Positions 45,575 through 56,095 are shown, counted from the first letter of the stretch. The stretch is DNA of 64,000 nucleotides from Rhizobium sp. Root1334 (GCF_001426665.1 NZ_LMEY01000027.1:38439-102438), one strand, 5' to 3'. A program made the numbers and translations. The notes: generated by a model not told the origin, from the sequence alone.

Positions 45575-46577
45575 AGCGCCCGCCAGCAATCACGCCGGTC
45601 AGACCGCGCCGCAGGAGCGCAAGGCATCGCTGCGTGTGCGTCCAACGGCGCCGATCGTCCCGCCCGCAAACGTCTCCGGCAATGCGCTGGTGCTGGTCAT
45701 CGCCATCATGGCCTTCCTCGCCTGCCTAACGCTCGGTGCCGTCAGCATGGTGCGCTCGACGGCGCAAAGCTGGGAAAGCCAGATTTCCCGCGAGATCACC
45801 ATTCAGATCAAGCCGGACGAAAAGCTCGACATGGAAAAGGCGCTGGCCGACGCCCGCGACCTTGCCCTGACCTTCGAGGGCACCACCAACGGCACCATCG
45901 TCGACAAGGCAGCGACCGCACGGTTGCTGGAGCCGTGGCTGGGAGCCGGGCTCGATCTTGACGACCTGCCGGTGCCACGCCTCGTGATCATCACCATCGA
46001 CGAGCAGAACCCGCCGGACTTTGCGGCGATGCGGACGATGCTGACGGAGACCATTCCGCAAGCCTATCTCGACGATCACCGCACCTGGGTCGACCGGCTG
46101 GTGGCGATGGCGCATACAACGGCCCTGATCGGTACCGGCATCCTGGTGCTGGTGTTTTCCGCGATGGTGCTGACCGTGATCTTTGCCACGCGCGGGACGC
46201 TGTCGGGCAACCGGCACATCGTCGAGGTCTTGCATTTCGTCGGCGCGGAGGCCGGGTTCGTCGCTTCCGAGTTCCAGAAGCACTTCTTGAAGATCAGCCT
46301 GAAGGGCGCAGGCGCAGGCGGGCTTCTGGCAGCGGCCTGTTTTGCGATCGCGGGCTTCTGGCAATCGCGCTCGCTGGCCACCCCGCAGAGCGACCAGACG
46401 ACGGCCATGTTCGGCAGCTTCTCCATCGGCTTTACCGGCTATCTTGGCATTGCCGCCATCATGATTGTCATCGCGCTGCTCACGACGCTCACGGCCCGCT
46501 TCACGGTGATGCGGACCATCGACGAGATCGATCTGATCCGGTCGGACCCGGCTCGCATCGACGGCAATCAGACCTGA
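45567..46577 (+). CDS. ftsX: Cell division protein FtsX
   Basis: 336 residues, four transmembrane helices (about 36-57, then three in the last 170), with the extracytoplasmic domain between the first two and the characteristic EVLHFVGAEAGFVASEFQKHFL coupling helix. Starts inside the end of ftsE (ATGAGTGA), so the pair is translationally coupled. Confidence 0.93.
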   Translation: MSEAPASNHAGQTAPQERKASLRVRPTAPIVPPANVSGNALVLVIAIMAFLACLTLGAVSMVRSTAQSWESQISREITIQIKPDEKLDMEKALADARDLALTFEGTTNGTIVDKAATARLLEPWLGAGLDLDDLPVPRLVIITIDEQNPPDFAAMRTMLTETIPQAYLDDHRTWVDRLVAMAHTTALIGTGILVLVFSAMVLTVIFATRGTLSGNRHIVEVLHFVGAEAGFVASEFQKHFLKISLKGAGAGGLLAAACFAIAGFWQSRSLATPQSDQTTAMFGSFSIGFTGYLGIAAIMIVIALLTTLTARFTVMRTIDEIDLIRSDPARIDGNQT

Positions 46578-46677
46578 TCGTCATGATTGCTTTGTCCTGC
46601 ATCCATCCGTTGCCGCAATCTGCTTCTATGGAAGAATCGGAAGCGGTCCTGATTCTAGCGGAGCAGCCGGAACAGCA

Positions 46678-47373
46678 ATGAGCGACAACGGCGAAACACG
46701 GCGGAGGGGAGCGCTGGTGCGACGGCATGTAAGCCTTCGCCGCAGGATCGTGCGCGTAACGTTTTATGTGCTGCTGCTGATTGCCGGTCTTGCCGCAGCC
46801 AGCTTTCTCTATTTTGCCGATTCGGTCGCCTCGCTGCAACCGCCAGCCAACCCGAAGGCCGATGCGATCGTTGTTCTGACCGGAGGCTTCCAGCGGATCG
46901 ACCAGGCTGTCGAGCTGCTGCAGACTGGTGCCGGAAAAAGGCTGTTGATCTCGGGCGTCCACCCGTCGACGACAGGCGGCCAGATTCGCCGCAACACCCA
47001 GAGTTCGGCAGATCTGTTCAAGTGCTGCGTCGATATCGGCCATGATGCGATCGATACGATCGGCAATGCCAACGAGACGGCGAACTGGATCCGCGACAAC
47101 GGCTACCGCAGTATTCTGGTCGTCACCAACAACTACCATATGCCGCGCAGCCTGCTGGAACTGCGCCGGGCCAATCCGGGCATCGAATTCATCGCCTATC
47201 CCGTCGTCAATTCCGACCTGAAAAGCACCAACTGGCTGGCAAATCCGATGGTGTTGAAGACGATCCTGCTGGAATATCTCAAGCTGACGATCGCGTCGGC
47301 GCGCGATGCGCTGGGCGCTCATCCGGCAAGCGGACTGCGCACCGAAACGAAAGACGCCGGTAGCAAGCAATAG
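46678..47373 (+). CDS. YdcF/ElyC-like DUF218 protein
   Basis: 231 residues. Basic N terminus, one transmembrane helix (about residues 24-46), then the DUF218 domain: ADAIVVLTGGFQRIDQAVELL, LLISGVHP, NANETANWIRDN, LVVTNNYHMPRSLLELRR. ElyC/SanA relatives influence envelope lipid-carrier use and vancomycin sensitivity. It lies 100 bases after ftsX, on the same strand. Confidence 0.88.
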   Translation: MSDNGETRRRGALVRRHVSLRRRIVRVTFYVLLLIAGLAAASFLYFADSVASLQPPANPKADAIVVLTGGFQRIDQAVELLQTGAGKRLLISGVHPSTTGGQIRRNTQSSADLFKCCVDIGHDAIDTIGNANETANWIRDNGYRSILVVTNNYHMPRSLLELRRANPGIEFIAYPVVNSDLKSTNWLANPMVLKTILLEYLKLTIASARDALGAHPASGLRTETKDAGSKQ

Positions 47374-47465
47374 ACATCCTGCCGGATCTCGCGAACCCAG
47401 CTGTTTTCCTTGCCGGAATATTCGTGTAGGCAGCGGGACAACCTTTTTGCTGCGAAAGCCTGCCG

Positions 47466-48260
47466 ATGATCATCCTGCGTTCAGTCCTGTTCAACATCGT
47501 GTTCTACATCAACCTGATCCTCCAGATGGTCGTGATGACGCCGTTCTACTTCCTGGCGCCGCGCAAGACCTCATGGTTCGTTCCGAAAAACTGGGCGCGC
47601 AGCAATCACTGGCTGTTCAAGGTCATCGTCGGCACGACGTTCGAGATCGAAGGCCTGGAGAACATTCCCAAGGATGGATACATCTTTGCCCCCAAGCACC
47701 AGTCGTTCTGGGACGTTTATGCGCTCCTGCCCTGGCTGTCCGATCCCTTCTTCATCTTGAAGCGCGAGCTTGTCTGGATCCCCCTCTTTGGTTGGTACAT
47801 CCAAAAGCAGCGCATGGTCCCGGTCGATCGCGGCGCACGCGGCAAGGTGATGGCGGCGGTAATGAAACGCGCCCATGACGAGATGGCGACAGGCCGTCAG
47901 CTGATCATCTACCCCGAAGGTACCCGCCGTCCGCCCGGCGCTCCACCCGAGTACAAATATGGTATTGCGAGGCTCTACCGCGACCTGAAAATGCCCGTCG
48001 TGCCCGTTGTCATGCATCCGGGTCTGTTCTGGCCGCGCCGCAAGTTCCTGCGGTATCCCGGCCATTTCAAGGTGCAGATCCTGCCGCCGATCGAAGCAGG
48101 GCTCGATCCGGACGTGTTCCTGAAGAGGCTCGTTGACGTGATGGAAACTGCCAGCGATGCGCTGCTGGTGGAGACGGTGAAGAACAATCCGCACGTCCCG
48201 CTGCCGCCGACGGCCGTCCAGCGCCTGAAAGAGCTCAAGGAGTTGGGCGCTCAAGCCTAA
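47466..48260 (+). CDS. plsC: 1-acyl-sn-glycerol-3-phosphate acyltransferase
   Basis: 264 residues. Membrane-anchor helix at the N terminus, acyltransferase motif KHQSFWD (HX4D-type), and YPEGTRR glycerolipid-binding motif. It makes phosphatidic acid from lysophosphatidic acid. The stop overlaps that of the convergent ChaC gene by four bases. Confidence 0.92.
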   Translation: MIILRSVLFNIVFYINLILQMVVMTPFYFLAPRKTSWFVPKNWARSNHWLFKVIVGTTFEIEGLENIPKDGYIFAPKHQSFWDVYALLPWLSDPFFILKRELVWIPLFGWYIQKQRMVPVDRGARGKVMAAVMKRAHDEMATGRQLIIYPEGTRRPPGAPPEYKYGIARLYRDLKMPVVPVVMHPGLFWPRRKFLRYPGHFKVQILPPIEAGLDPDVFLKRLVDVMETASDALLVETVKNNPHVPLPPTAVQRLKELKELGAQA

Positions 48261-48796
48261 TGCTTCGTCCTCTCGATGAGAGCAGCCACCTCTTCCAACC
48301 AATGATCGCGAATGCCCATTTCCTTCAGGTGGGCAAGCGTGTTGACCAGATAATCCGTATTGGGTCCTGATTTCCCATGGGAAACGGCCACGGTCGCGGC
48401 TGCGTCCTCGGCGCTCAGCGCGCCGGCATATTGCGCATGACCGCGGTCGATCGTGTAGGTGAGAGCTGCGACGCGGCGGCCGTCTGCAAGCAAGACCGGC
48501 ATGGTGCGCTCGAGATAAACATGGGTGACCAGTTCACGCTCGCGCAGGTAGCCGATAACGTCTTCCTTGTCCTTCAAGGCCACCTTGAATGCCATGCCGC
48601 GGCAGGAACCGCCATGGTCGAGACCGAGCACGAGACCGGGGCGTTCCGGGGTTCCCCGGTGCACGAAAGAGCGGACACAGAGCGAGCGCCGATAACCGAA
48701 CGCCCGGGCTGTCATCTTGTCCTCGAAGGCAAAGCCGGGGTTCCACATCAGCGAACCGTAGCCAAACACCCAAAAATCGTCCATATCCACTGCCAT
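48257..48796 (-). CDS. Glutathione-specific gamma-glutamylcyclotransferase (ChaC-like)
   Basis: 179 residues. The substrate loop FGYGSLMWNPGF and the acidic catalytic region GYLRERELVTHVYLERTMPV are ChaC-typical. It cleaves glutathione to 5-oxoproline and Cys-Gly. A start four codons later (MDDFWVFGYGS) is also possible. Confidence 0.9.
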   Translation of the reverse strand: MAVDMDDFWVFGYGSLMWNPGFAFEDKMTARAFGYRRSLCVRSFVHRGTPERPGLVLGLDHGGSCRGMAFKVALKDKEDVIGYLRERELVTHVYLERTMPVLLADGRRVAALTYTIDRGHAQYAGALSAEDAAATVAVSHGKSGPNTDYLVNTLAHLKEMGIRDHWLEEVAALIERTKH

Positions 48797-48994
48797 TCAC
48801 ATCCATGCCATTCCGGCGCCACAAACCACGGCCAGGAGCGGCGGACAGTCCACTCTGATGTTTTCCTAGCGCATCTGCCCGGCAATCGGAATCGATTTCC
48901 TCCACGCTTTTGAAGCACGGCGGCGGTAAACGGCCAGAGCGGCAGACCAGAAATTCTCGTGCCGCAGCGTCGCGGACGAACGACGGAGCAGACC

Positions 48995-50038
48995 ATGACC
49001 GCAGCAGATATCGCCGCCCCCTCCGCCGGCAGCCGGAAAATCAGACGGCTGGCGATCGGCGTCGTGCTGTTCCTCATCGTCTATGCCGGCGCGTGGTTTT
49101 TCGCGGCCAACCAGATCGAGACGCGGCTGGCCGCCTTTCTGACAGAGAAGAAGGCCAGCGGCTCATCGGCGGAATGCGACGATTTGAGCGTGCGCGGCTT
49201 CCCCTTCCGTATCGGCGTGTTCTGCGACAGCGTCCGCCTCGATAACATTTCACGCGGAGCATCGGCCTCCTTCGGCGCGCTGCGCTCGGCGGCACAAGTC
49301 TACCGGCCGGGCCATGCCATCATCGAACTCGACGGTCCGGCCGAAATCCGCTTTTCGCCCGGCATGACTGTCTCTGCCGATTGGGAATTGCTCCACGCCA
49401 GCGCGAACGCAACGCTATCCGGCCTCGACCGCACATCGCTCACCTATGACAAGCTGGCTGGCACGGCGATGCTACCGTCCTTCGACGACGACGCTGCACC
49501 GGGTGACATGCACAAATTCATCTTCAATGCCGGACATGGCGAGGCGCATTTTCGCCAGAACGGCGCTGATCTCGACGCGGCCCTCAGTGTCGATCAATTC
49601 GATCTGAAGCTGGACAAGGGATTAAGCCTGCTGCCCCTCCTTAACGCCAGCGTCGACATGACCTTCGCCGATCGCGCCAATCTGATGCAGCGTGGCGGGT
49701 GGAAGCCGGATGCCCTGCGCGGCAGCAAGGGCGAGATGCGCAACCTGACGCTCGATCTCGGCAACGGCATGGTGACATCAGCGTCCGGCCCGTTCACCGT
49801 CAACGACCAAGGGCTGATCTCGGGCGAATTCAGCGTCACCATGAAGAATATCGAGGGCTGGCGTCAGAACCTCGTCAAGGTCTTCACCGACGAGGATGGC
49901 ACGGTGATGGTCAACAATATTGCCAACATGCTGACGGCCCTGGCCGACGGCAAGAACGAGGCAACGGTGAAGCTGAATGTCCGCGACGGGATCGCGTTTC
50001 TGGCGTTCTTCCCGATTGGGGAACTGCCGCAGCTTTGA
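48995..50038 (+). CDS. DUF2125 domain protein
   Basis: 347 residues. Signal anchor at residues 16-40 (RRLAIGVVLFLIVYAGAWFFAANQIE) followed by a long extracytoplasmic beta-rich domain with ECDDLSVRGFPFRIGVFCDSV, the DUF2125 mark. Function unknown; the AsmA-like pattern of repeated amphipathic strands suggests an envelope role. Next gene on this strand is far away. Confidence 0.85.
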   Translation: MTAADIAAPSAGSRKIRRLAIGVVLFLIVYAGAWFFAANQIETRLAAFLTEKKASGSSAECDDLSVRGFPFRIGVFCDSVRLDNISRGASASFGALRSAAQVYRPGHAIIELDGPAEIRFSPGMTVSADWELLHASANATLSGLDRTSLTYDKLAGTAMLPSFDDDAAPGDMHKFIFNAGHGEAHFRQNGADLDAALSVDQFDLKLDKGLSLLPLLNASVDMTFADRANLMQRGGWKPDALRGSKGEMRNLTLDLGNGMVTSASGPFTVNDQGLISGEFSVTMKNIEGWRQNLVKVFTDEDGTVMVNNIANMLTALADGKNEATVKLNVRDGIAFLAFFPIGELPQL

Positions 50039-50080
50039 GGTTGGCTGGATAAAACCAAAGCAAGCCTCCCAGCGTCACAC

Positions 50081-50193
50081 GCCCCTCATCCGCCCTGTCG
50101 GGCACCTTCTCCCCGTAAACGGGGCGAAGGGATATGCGGCTCACTCCGTCGTCCTCTCTCCCTGCTTGCGGGGAGAGGGCTAGAGTGAGGGGC
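50081..50193. repeat. RIME-type intergenic palindromic repeat
   Basis: About 113 bases: GCCCCTCA...at the left and TGAGGGGC at the right, with two inner hairpins built on CTCCCC/GGGGAG-like arms (CTTCTCCCCGTAAACGGGGCGAAGG and CTCTCCCTGCTTGCGGGGAGAG). This is the pattern of the rhizobial intergenic mosaic element, a non-coding repeat found many times per genome. It lies between convergent genes. Confidence 0.78.
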
Positions 50194-50215
50194 AAAGCGG
50201 AATGTTTGCTGCCAC

Positions 50216-51139
50216 CTACTTCTGATCCATCGCATGCCGCCCGAAATCGGCCATATCGGTATCCTGACCGGCCTGGACGATCGAGCGGCGGATGGCGCGG
50301 GTGCGGGTGAAAAGGTCGAACAGCTTGTCGCCGTCGCCCCAGCGGATCGCCCGTTGCAGATAGGCCAGATCCTCGGAAAACCGAGCCAGCATTTCCAGGA
50401 TCGCATCCTTGTTGTGCAGGCAGACGTCGCGCCACATGGTCGGGTCTGACGCCGCAAGACGGGTGAAGTCGCGGAAACCCGAGGCGGAATATTTGATCAC
50501 TTCCGATTCGGTCACCGCTTCCAGATCATCGGCCGTGCCGACGATGTTGTAGGCGATGATATGCGGCAGGTGCGAGACGATCGCCAGAACCTTGTCGTGG
50601 TGCTCCGGATCCATGTCATCGACCATGGAACCCAGCGTTTCCCAGAAGCCTCGCAGCTTCGCTTTGGCCGTTTCGTCCGTATCGGGCAGCGGTGTCAGGA
50701 TGCACCAGCGGCCCTTGAACAGGCCGATAAAGCCCGCATCCGGACCGGAATATTCGGTGCCGGCAATCGGATGGCCCGGGATGAAATGGACACCTTCCGG
50801 CATATGCGGCGCCATCTGGGCGATGACAGAGCCTTTGGTCGAGCCGACATCGGTGACGATCGCACCGGGCTTCAGATGCGGAGCGATTTCGGCGGCAACC
50901 GCGCCGGAGGCACCGACGGGCACGGAGACGATGACCAGATCGGCATTCTTGACCGCATCGGCAGCCGACGTCGTGTAGCGGTCGCCGAGGTTCAGCGCCT
51001 CTGCCCGCTTCAACGTCGCGTCGCTGCGCGTCGAGACGGTGACGGAACCTGCAAGGCCCTTGTCCTTGATTTCGCGAGCGATCGACGAGCCGATCAGGCC
51101 GATGCCGATCAGCGCGATGGTTTCAAACTGCTTTGCCAT
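50216..51139 (-). CDS. tyrC: Prephenate/arogenate dehydrogenase
   Basis: 307 residues. NAD(P)-binding IALIGIGLIGSSIAREI, then DVGSTKGSV and PGHPIAGTEYSGPDAG, the cyclohexadienyl dehydrogenase pattern. It makes hydroxyphenylpyruvate or tyrosine. The ATG shares one base with the hisC stop (TGATG), so the genes are coupled. The hisC-tyrC order is common in rhizobia. Confidence 0.92.
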   Translation of the reverse strand: MAKQFETIALIGIGLIGSSIAREIKDKGLAGSVTVSTRSDATLKRAEALNLGDRYTTSAADAVKNADLVIVSVPVGASGAVAAEIAPHLKPGAIVTDVGSTKGSVIAQMAPHMPEGVHFIPGHPIAGTEYSGPDAGFIGLFKGRWCILTPLPDTDETAKAKLRGFWETLGSMVDDMDPEHHDKVLAIVSHLPHIIAYNIVGTADDLEAVTESEVIKYSASGFRDFTRLAASDPTMWRDVCLHNKDAILEMLARFSEDLAYLQRAIRWGDGDKLFDLFTRTRAIRRSIVQAGQDTDMADFGRHAMDQK

Positions 51140-52245
51140 CACGCCCGGCCCATGAACTCGGTGAGCGCGGCAATCACGCCTTCATTGGCTTCCGCCGAGC
51201 CGATGGTCATGCGCAGCGCATTGGGAAGGCCATAGCCCCGCACCGCCCGAAGGATGAAACCGCGGCTGGTCAGGAACTCGTCGGCTTCCGGCGCGCGCTT
51301 GCCGTCGGTATCCGGGAAATGGATCAGCACGAAGTTGGTGACCGACGGCGTGACGCGCAGACCGAGCGAAGAGAAGGCATCGGTCAGCTTGCCGAGCCAA
51401 AGCGAATTGTGCTCGACGGCTGTGGCCGCAAAGGCCTGATCGCGGATCGCGGCGGCACCGGCAGCGATGGCAGGTGCGTTCATGTTGAACGGGCCGCGCA
51501 CACGGTTCAGCGCGTCAATAATGGCAAGCGGCGCATACATCCAGCCGATTCTGAGCGCTGCAAGCCCGTGGATCTTCGAAAACGTGCGGGTCATCACCAC
51601 GTTCTGGTTGGACGACACCAGTTCAAGGCCCGCTTCATAATCGTTGCGGCGGACATATTCCGCATAGGCGGCATCGAGAACCAGAATGACATTCTTCGGC
51701 AGACCGGCCTGCAGGCGGCGGACTTCATCGACAGGCACATAGGTGCCGGTCGGATTGCCCGGGTTGGCGAGGAAGACCATTTTCGTCTTCGGCGTTACCG
51801 CAGCAAGGATCGCATCGACGGTGACCTGGCAATCGTTTTCCGCAACGGTGACCGGCGTCGCACCGGCGCCCATGATCTGGATCTTGTAGACCAGAAAACC
51901 ATGCTCGGTGATGATGGCTTCGTCGCCGGGGGCGAGATAGACGTGGCAGAGCAGGCCGAGCAGCTCGTCGGAGCCGTTGCCGCACATCAAGTTGGCCGTG
52001 TTCAGGCCATAGACGGAGGCGATGGCTTCACGCAGTTCAATCGCCTGGCCATCGGGATAGATTTCAAGCTTGGCGGCAGCCTTCTGGAAGGCCTCGATCG
52101 CTTTCGGGCTCGCTCCCAACGGCGTCTCGTTCGAGGAAAGCTTATAAACCTTGGCCACACCCGGCGCATGCTCCTTGCCCGGCACGTAAGCGGCAATATC
52201 GAGGATACCGGGGCGTGGGGTTGGGCTCGTAAGGTCTGTGCTCAT
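51139..52245 (-). CDS. hisC: Histidinol-phosphate / aromatic aminotransferase
   Basis: 368 residues of the class I/II PLP aminotransferase fold: [30 protein letters not shown], the PLP lysine in [15 protein letters not shown]. HisC-type enzymes act in histidine synthesis and, next to a prephenate dehydrogenase, also in aromatic transamination. The shared operon with tyrC favours an aromatic role. Confidence 0.92.
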   Translation of the reverse strand: MSTDLTSPTPRPGILDIAAYVPGKEHAPGVAKVYKLSSNETPLGASPKAIEAFQKAAAKLEIYPDGQAIELREAIASVYGLNTANLMCGNGSDELLGLLCHVYLAPGDEAIITEHGFLVYKIQIMGAGATPVTVAENDCQVTVDAILAAVTPKTKMVFLANPGNPTGTYVPVDEVRRLQAGLPKNVILVLDAAYAEYVRRNDYEAGLELVSSNQNVVMTRTFSKIHGLAALRIGWMYAPLAIIDALNRVRGPFNMNAPAIAAGAAAIRDQAFAATAVEHNSLWLGKLTDAFSSLGLRVTPSVTNFVLIHFPDTDGKRAPEADEFLTSRGFILRAVRGYGLPNALRMTIGSAEANEGVIAALTEFMGRA

Positions 52246-52324
52246 GGGATCAGCTTTCGGCGACAGGGAAAATGACGCTCTGGCAATACCGGTGCAGCGG
52301 GTTTTTGTCGAGTGTGGCGCGACG

Positions 52325-53095
52325 TCACAAATCGATTCGATGCGCTGGCCGCAATGGCTTTTCCCGCGTCGTCGGCACGCCTTGTGGAGCGAGCACCGGC
52401 ACGAAGACGCGGCGCGAGGCGCGGGCGGCGACAGGCAGGCCCTGATAGAGCCGCTTCTGCGCCTCGACGATGATGACGCCTGAGAATACCGGCCAGAGCG
52501 AGCGGCCGATGCGCTCGAAGGCCTGGCGCATTTTCAGGATCAGTTTCAGCTTCGAGGGCGGAAAGAACAGGGCATCGGCGGAGGCGCCCGGAGTGAAATT
52601 GGTTTCGCGCAACAGCGACGTCAACTGCCCGCGTGAATAGGGACGGCCGGAACCGAAGGGCGTGTGCTCCATCCGCGCCCAGACGCCGCGGCGATTGGGG
52701 ACCACGATCACCAGACGGCCACCCGGCGCCAGAACACGCCAGAGTTCCTTCATCGTCTCACGCGGGTTTTCAGCGAATTCGAGGGAATGGACCATCAACA
52801 CCCGGTCGATCGACGAATCGGGCAGCGGCAATTCCTCGTCGAAGATCAGCGCTGTCGAGGATAGTTCGGCAACCGGCCAGTTCACCGCCCCCTGCCCCGC
52901 CGGCATGAAGGCAAACGTGCGCTCGGTATCGGCGCGAAAGCGATCGAGATAGGGGACCGCATAACCAAGCCCGACCAGCCGCTCTTCGGGCAGCTTGGCC
53001 CAGACAGACGACAGCGCCATGCTGATCGATTGCTCGGCAAAGCGGCCGAGGCGGGAATGATAGAACTGGCGAAGGTCGACGATATCTGCGTGCAT
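52325..53095 (-). CDS. Class I SAM-dependent methyltransferase
   Basis: 256 residues. Motif [53 protein letters not shown] (motifs II and III), with a C-terminal hydrophobic and basic extension. Substrate unknown. Divergent from gloB, with less than 90 bases between them. Confidence 0.88.
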   Translation of the reverse strand: MHADIVDLRQFYHSRLGRFAEQSISMALSSVWAKLPEERLVGLGYAVPYLDRFRADTERTFAFMPAGQGAVNWPVAELSSTALIFDEELPLPDSSIDRVLMVHSLEFAENPRETMKELWRVLAPGGRLVIVVPNRRGVWARMEHTPFGSGRPYSRGQLTSLLRETNFTPGASADALFFPPSKLKLILKMRQAFERIGRSLWPVFSGVIIVEAQKRLYQGLPVAARASRRVFVPVLAPQGVPTTREKPLRPAHRIDL

Positions 53096-53182
53096 GCCCT
53101 CATGTTAGACTGGAACGGGTGGACTTCAAGGCGGCGCTCACTACATTCGCCACAACGACGTGTCCTCTTCAGGAATTCCATC

Positions 53183-53953
53183 ATGGCCAAGCTCGATATC
53201 GAACTCTTCCCGTGCCGCACCGATAATTTCGGCGTGCTGATCCACGATCCGGCAAGCGGCGCCACCGCCTCGATCGACGCACCGGAGGAAGCAGCCATTC
53301 TGGCGGCGTTGAAGCGCCGGGGCTGGACACTGACCCATATCCTGACGACCCACCATCATCCGGACCATGTGGACGCCAATCTGGCGCTGAAAACACGCTA
53401 CGATGTGACGATCATCGGCCCCGAAAACGAAGCATCGAAAATTCCAGGCATCGACAAGACGATCGGCGATGGCGGTGATTTCGAATTCGCAGGACACCCG
53501 GTGCATGTCTTCGAAACGCCTGGGCATACGGCCGGGCATATCTGCTTCTACCTCCCCAACGACAAGCTGCTGTTTTCCGCCGACACGCTGTTTGCGCTCG
53601 GCTGCGGCCGCCTGTTTGAAGGTACGCCGGCGCAGATGTGGACCTCACTGCAGAAACTGATGGCACTCCCTGATGATACCATCGTCTATTTCGGTCACGA
53701 ATATACGCTGTCCAATGCGCGCTTCGCAGTGACTGTGGATCCGGAGAACGCGGCGCTGAAGGCCCGTGCTGCCGAAATCGACGCCCTGCGCGCCAAGGGC
53801 GTTTTCACCGCGCCGACAACGCTTGGTCTCGAAAAGGCTACCAACCCCTTCCTGCGGCCGCATGATGCCGCCATAAGGGCACATCTTCAGATGGACAACG
53901 CATCGGACGCCGAGGTCTTTGCCGAAATCCGCAAGCGTAAGGACAATTTCTGA
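53183..53953 (+). CDS. gloB: Hydroxyacylglutathione hydrolase (glyoxalase II)
   Basis: 256 residues. Metal-binding TTHHHPDH (His57, His59, Asp61, His62), [30 protein letters not shown] and FGHEYTLSN. It completes methylglyoxal detoxification by releasing D-lactate and glutathione. AGGA before the ATG. Overlaps the cupin gene by one base (TGATG). Confidence 0.95.
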   Translation: MAKLDIELFPCRTDNFGVLIHDPASGATASIDAPEEAAILAALKRRGWTLTHILTTHHHPDHVDANLALKTRYDVTIIGPENEASKIPGIDKTIGDGGDFEFAGHPVHVFETPGHTAGHICFYLPNDKLLFSADTLFALGCGRLFEGTPAQMWTSLQKLMALPDDTIVYFGHEYTLSNARFAVTVDPENAALKARAAEIDALRAKGVFTAPTTLGLEKATNPFLRPHDAAIRAHLQMDNASDAEVFAEIRKRKDNF

Positions 53954-54396
53954 TGGACGTTCAACTGCCGCTGTCGGCGCAAGCCATCATTGAAACACTG
54001 AAAATGGAGCGCCATCCGGAAGGCGGCTGGTATATCCAGACCTTCAAGGACACAGCGGGCGGTCCACGCGGCCACTCGACCGCTATCTATTATCTTTTGG
54101 AGCGCGGCGAGCGTTCTCACTGGCACCGCGTGCGCGATGCGGTCGAGATCTGGCATTTCTATGCCGGGGCGCCGCTGGCACTGAGCATCGCCGAAGACGG
54201 CAAACCGGGCACCACCGTCACGGTCGGCTCGAACATCCTGACCGGCGAGAGGCCGCAGGCAATCGTCCCCGCCAACTGGTGGCAATCGGCAACGTCGCTC
54301 GGGGCATGGACGCTGGTCGGCTGCACGGTTGCGCCGGGCTTCGATTTTTCAGCGTTTGAAATGGCTCCGCCCGACTGGCAGCCGCCGGCAGCCTGA
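53953..54396 (+). CDS. Cupin-fold DUF985 protein
   Basis: 147 residues. HPEGGWYIQTFKD, STAIYYLLERGERSHWHRVRDAVEIWHFYAG and IVPANWWQSA are marks of the DUF985 cupin family. Function unknown. Coupled to gloB by a one-base stop/start overlap. Converges with the exporter gene, two bases apart. Confidence 0.88.
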   Translation: MDVQLPLSAQAIIETLKMERHPEGGWYIQTFKDTAGGPRGHSTAIYYLLERGERSHWHRVRDAVEIWHFYAGAPLALSIAEDGKPGTTVTVGSNILTGERPQAIVPANWWQSATSLGAWTLVGCTVAPGFDFSAFEMAPPDWQPPAA

Positions 54397-54398
54397 AC

Positions 54399-55289
54399 CT
54401 ATTCAGCGGGCTGTGCGGCTCTGGAGCGGCCACGGAAAATAACGTCCTTGGCCGCCAGAACCGCGCCGCCGGTCACGAACAGGCAGGCGAGCGCAATCCG
54501 CCAGGACGGCTCGGCGAAACCGAATGCGATCAGGATCAGCGTCGAGAGAACCGGCGCCGCATAGCTGGCGACGCCGAGGATCTGGATATTGCCGTTCTTG
54601 ACGCCGTAATCCCAGGCGTAGAAGGCAGCGCCGACCGGCAACAGGCCGAGACCCGCCACCGCGATCCACTGTGTTGCTGTTTCAGGCCAGACCGTCGTTT
54701 CGAGGCCAAGGTGGCAGAGGAAGGACAGGGCCGCCGTTGCCAGGCAGAAGCCGGTGACGACATCCGTCGAGACGGCTTCGAATCGCCGCGTCAGCAGCGA
54801 ATAGCCGGACCAGGTGAAGGCACAGGCCAGAGCCGCACCATAGCCCATGACATAGGCGTCATCGAACTGAACGCCATTGCGCGCCACGATCAGGATCGTG
54901 CCGGCAAGTCCGCAGATGGCCCCGGCGACATGATACCAGCGTAGCCGCTCACCCGGCAGAAGCGCGGAACCGACAACGATCAGGAGCGGCCAGAGATAGG
55001 CAATCAGTCCGGCCTCGACCGCAGGCGCATTGCGAAGAGCGGTGAAATAGAGAAAGTGGTAACCGAACAGCCCGGCAATCCCGACGATCCAGACCTTTGC
55101 GGGCTGCTTCAGCAGCGCCAGCCGCTCAGGCTTCAGCGCCAGGACAACGAGGCCGGGAATGCTGCCGATGGAAAAGCAGATGGCAGACAGCTGGAAGGGC
55201 GGCATGGTGCCGGAGGCTGCCGTGAACAGCGCCAGCAGCGACCACATCAGGATCGCCGAAAAGCCGATCAGCGTTGCCTTGACTTTCAT
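54399..55289 (-). CDS. EamA/DMT family exporter (YddG-like)
   Basis: 296 residues with ten hydrophobic helices in two EamA repeats. The start LIGFSAILMWSLLALFTAASG and the second-half YDYGVKNGNIQILGVASYAAPVLSTLIL-like pattern (AWDYGVKNGNIQ) resemble the aromatic amino-acid exporter YddG. The ATG at 55289 has GGGGGG at good spacing; ATG 55295 is too close. Confidence 0.87.
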   Translation of the reverse strand: MKVKATLIGFSAILMWSLLALFTAASGTMPPFQLSAICFSIGSIPGLVVLALKPERLALLKQPAKVWIVGIAGLFGYHFLYFTALRNAPAVEAGLIAYLWPLLIVVGSALLPGERLRWYHVAGAICGLAGTILIVARNGVQFDDAYVMGYGAALACAFTWSGYSLLTRRFEAVSTDVVTGFCLATAALSFLCHLGLETTVWPETATQWIAVAGLGLLPVGAAFYAWDYGVKNGNIQILGVASYAAPVLSTLILIAFGFAEPSWRIALACLFVTGGAVLAAKDVIFRGRSRAAQPAE

Positions 55290-55318
55290 GCACATGCCCC
55301 CCGGCCCGAATGGAAATA

Positions 55319-56095
55319 TCAGCTTCCGAACCGCGTCGCCCAGATGGTGACAGGGCCATAGCTGGTCGGGATGCGGACGTAGACCGGAGCATATACGTTC
55401 ACAGTGTCAGCCTTGGCAAACCAGATTTCCATGGTTTCCAGCTTGCGCAGGTAATCGACGTCGTCGCGCCCTTTGCGATAACCGGATTTCGGCACGAACT
55501 TGATGCCGCAGACGATGACGTCTCCCTGAAAACCTTCCGTCTTGAAGGGCCGGGTCCCCTTCGGCGACAGCTTCAGGTCCATGCGCGATTCGCCGTCGAA
55601 GATCGGTACGCTTTTCGGGCAGACCCGCGTATCGGCCGGAAAGATCAGGCCCGAGAGAGGATCTACAACATTGCGCATATCCGCCTTGGTGACCGGCACC
55701 CAGTTCTTCGGAATCTTGCGCGGCGGCTTCATCGAGGCGGACACGACATCGCCGTCGCGGAACTGCACGTCGATCGCACGGCCCTTCTTGCCGCTCTGAT
55801 ACTTGACCCGATATTCCGAGGCGCTCAACTGGTCACGCCCGACGACGCCGGAGACCGAGGTCTCCCCTGAGGTCTTCGCGAAAATATCGGCAAGACCAGC
55901 GGAGTTCATCGTCCCGGAAATGGTGTAGCGCTTGTCATTCAATTCTGTGTGGAACGAGGCCTTTGCAATTGGCAGGCCGGCAAGCGAGATGCTGTAGTCC
56001 GTCGTGTGCGTCACATCGACGGCATAGGCCGTGCCTGTGGAAAACGTTGCCGTGGCCAATGCCAGAAGCGCCGAAAAACCGTTGCGCCAGTTCAT
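55319..56095 (-). CDS. DUF3108 domain periplasmic protein
   Basis: 258 residues. Signal peptide (MNWRNGFSALLALATATFSTGTAYA), then a beta-rich domain with YSISLAGLPIAKASFHTEL and the C-terminal MEIWFAKADTVNVYAPVYVRIPT, the DUF3108 pattern. Function unknown, periplasmic. GGAAGGG precedes the ATG. Confidence 0.87.
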   Translation of the reverse strand: MNWRNGFSALLALATATFSTGTAYAVDVTHTTDYSISLAGLPIAKASFHTELNDKRYTISGTMNSAGLADIFAKTSGETSVSGVVGRDQLSASEYRVKYQSGKKGRAIDVQFRDGDVVSASMKPPRKIPKNWVPVTKADMRNVVDPLSGLIFPADTRVCPKSVPIFDGESRMDLKLSPKGTRPFKTEGFQGDVIVCGIKFVPKSGYRKGRDDVDYLRKLETMEIWFAKADTVNVYAPVYVRIPTSYGPVTIWATRFGS

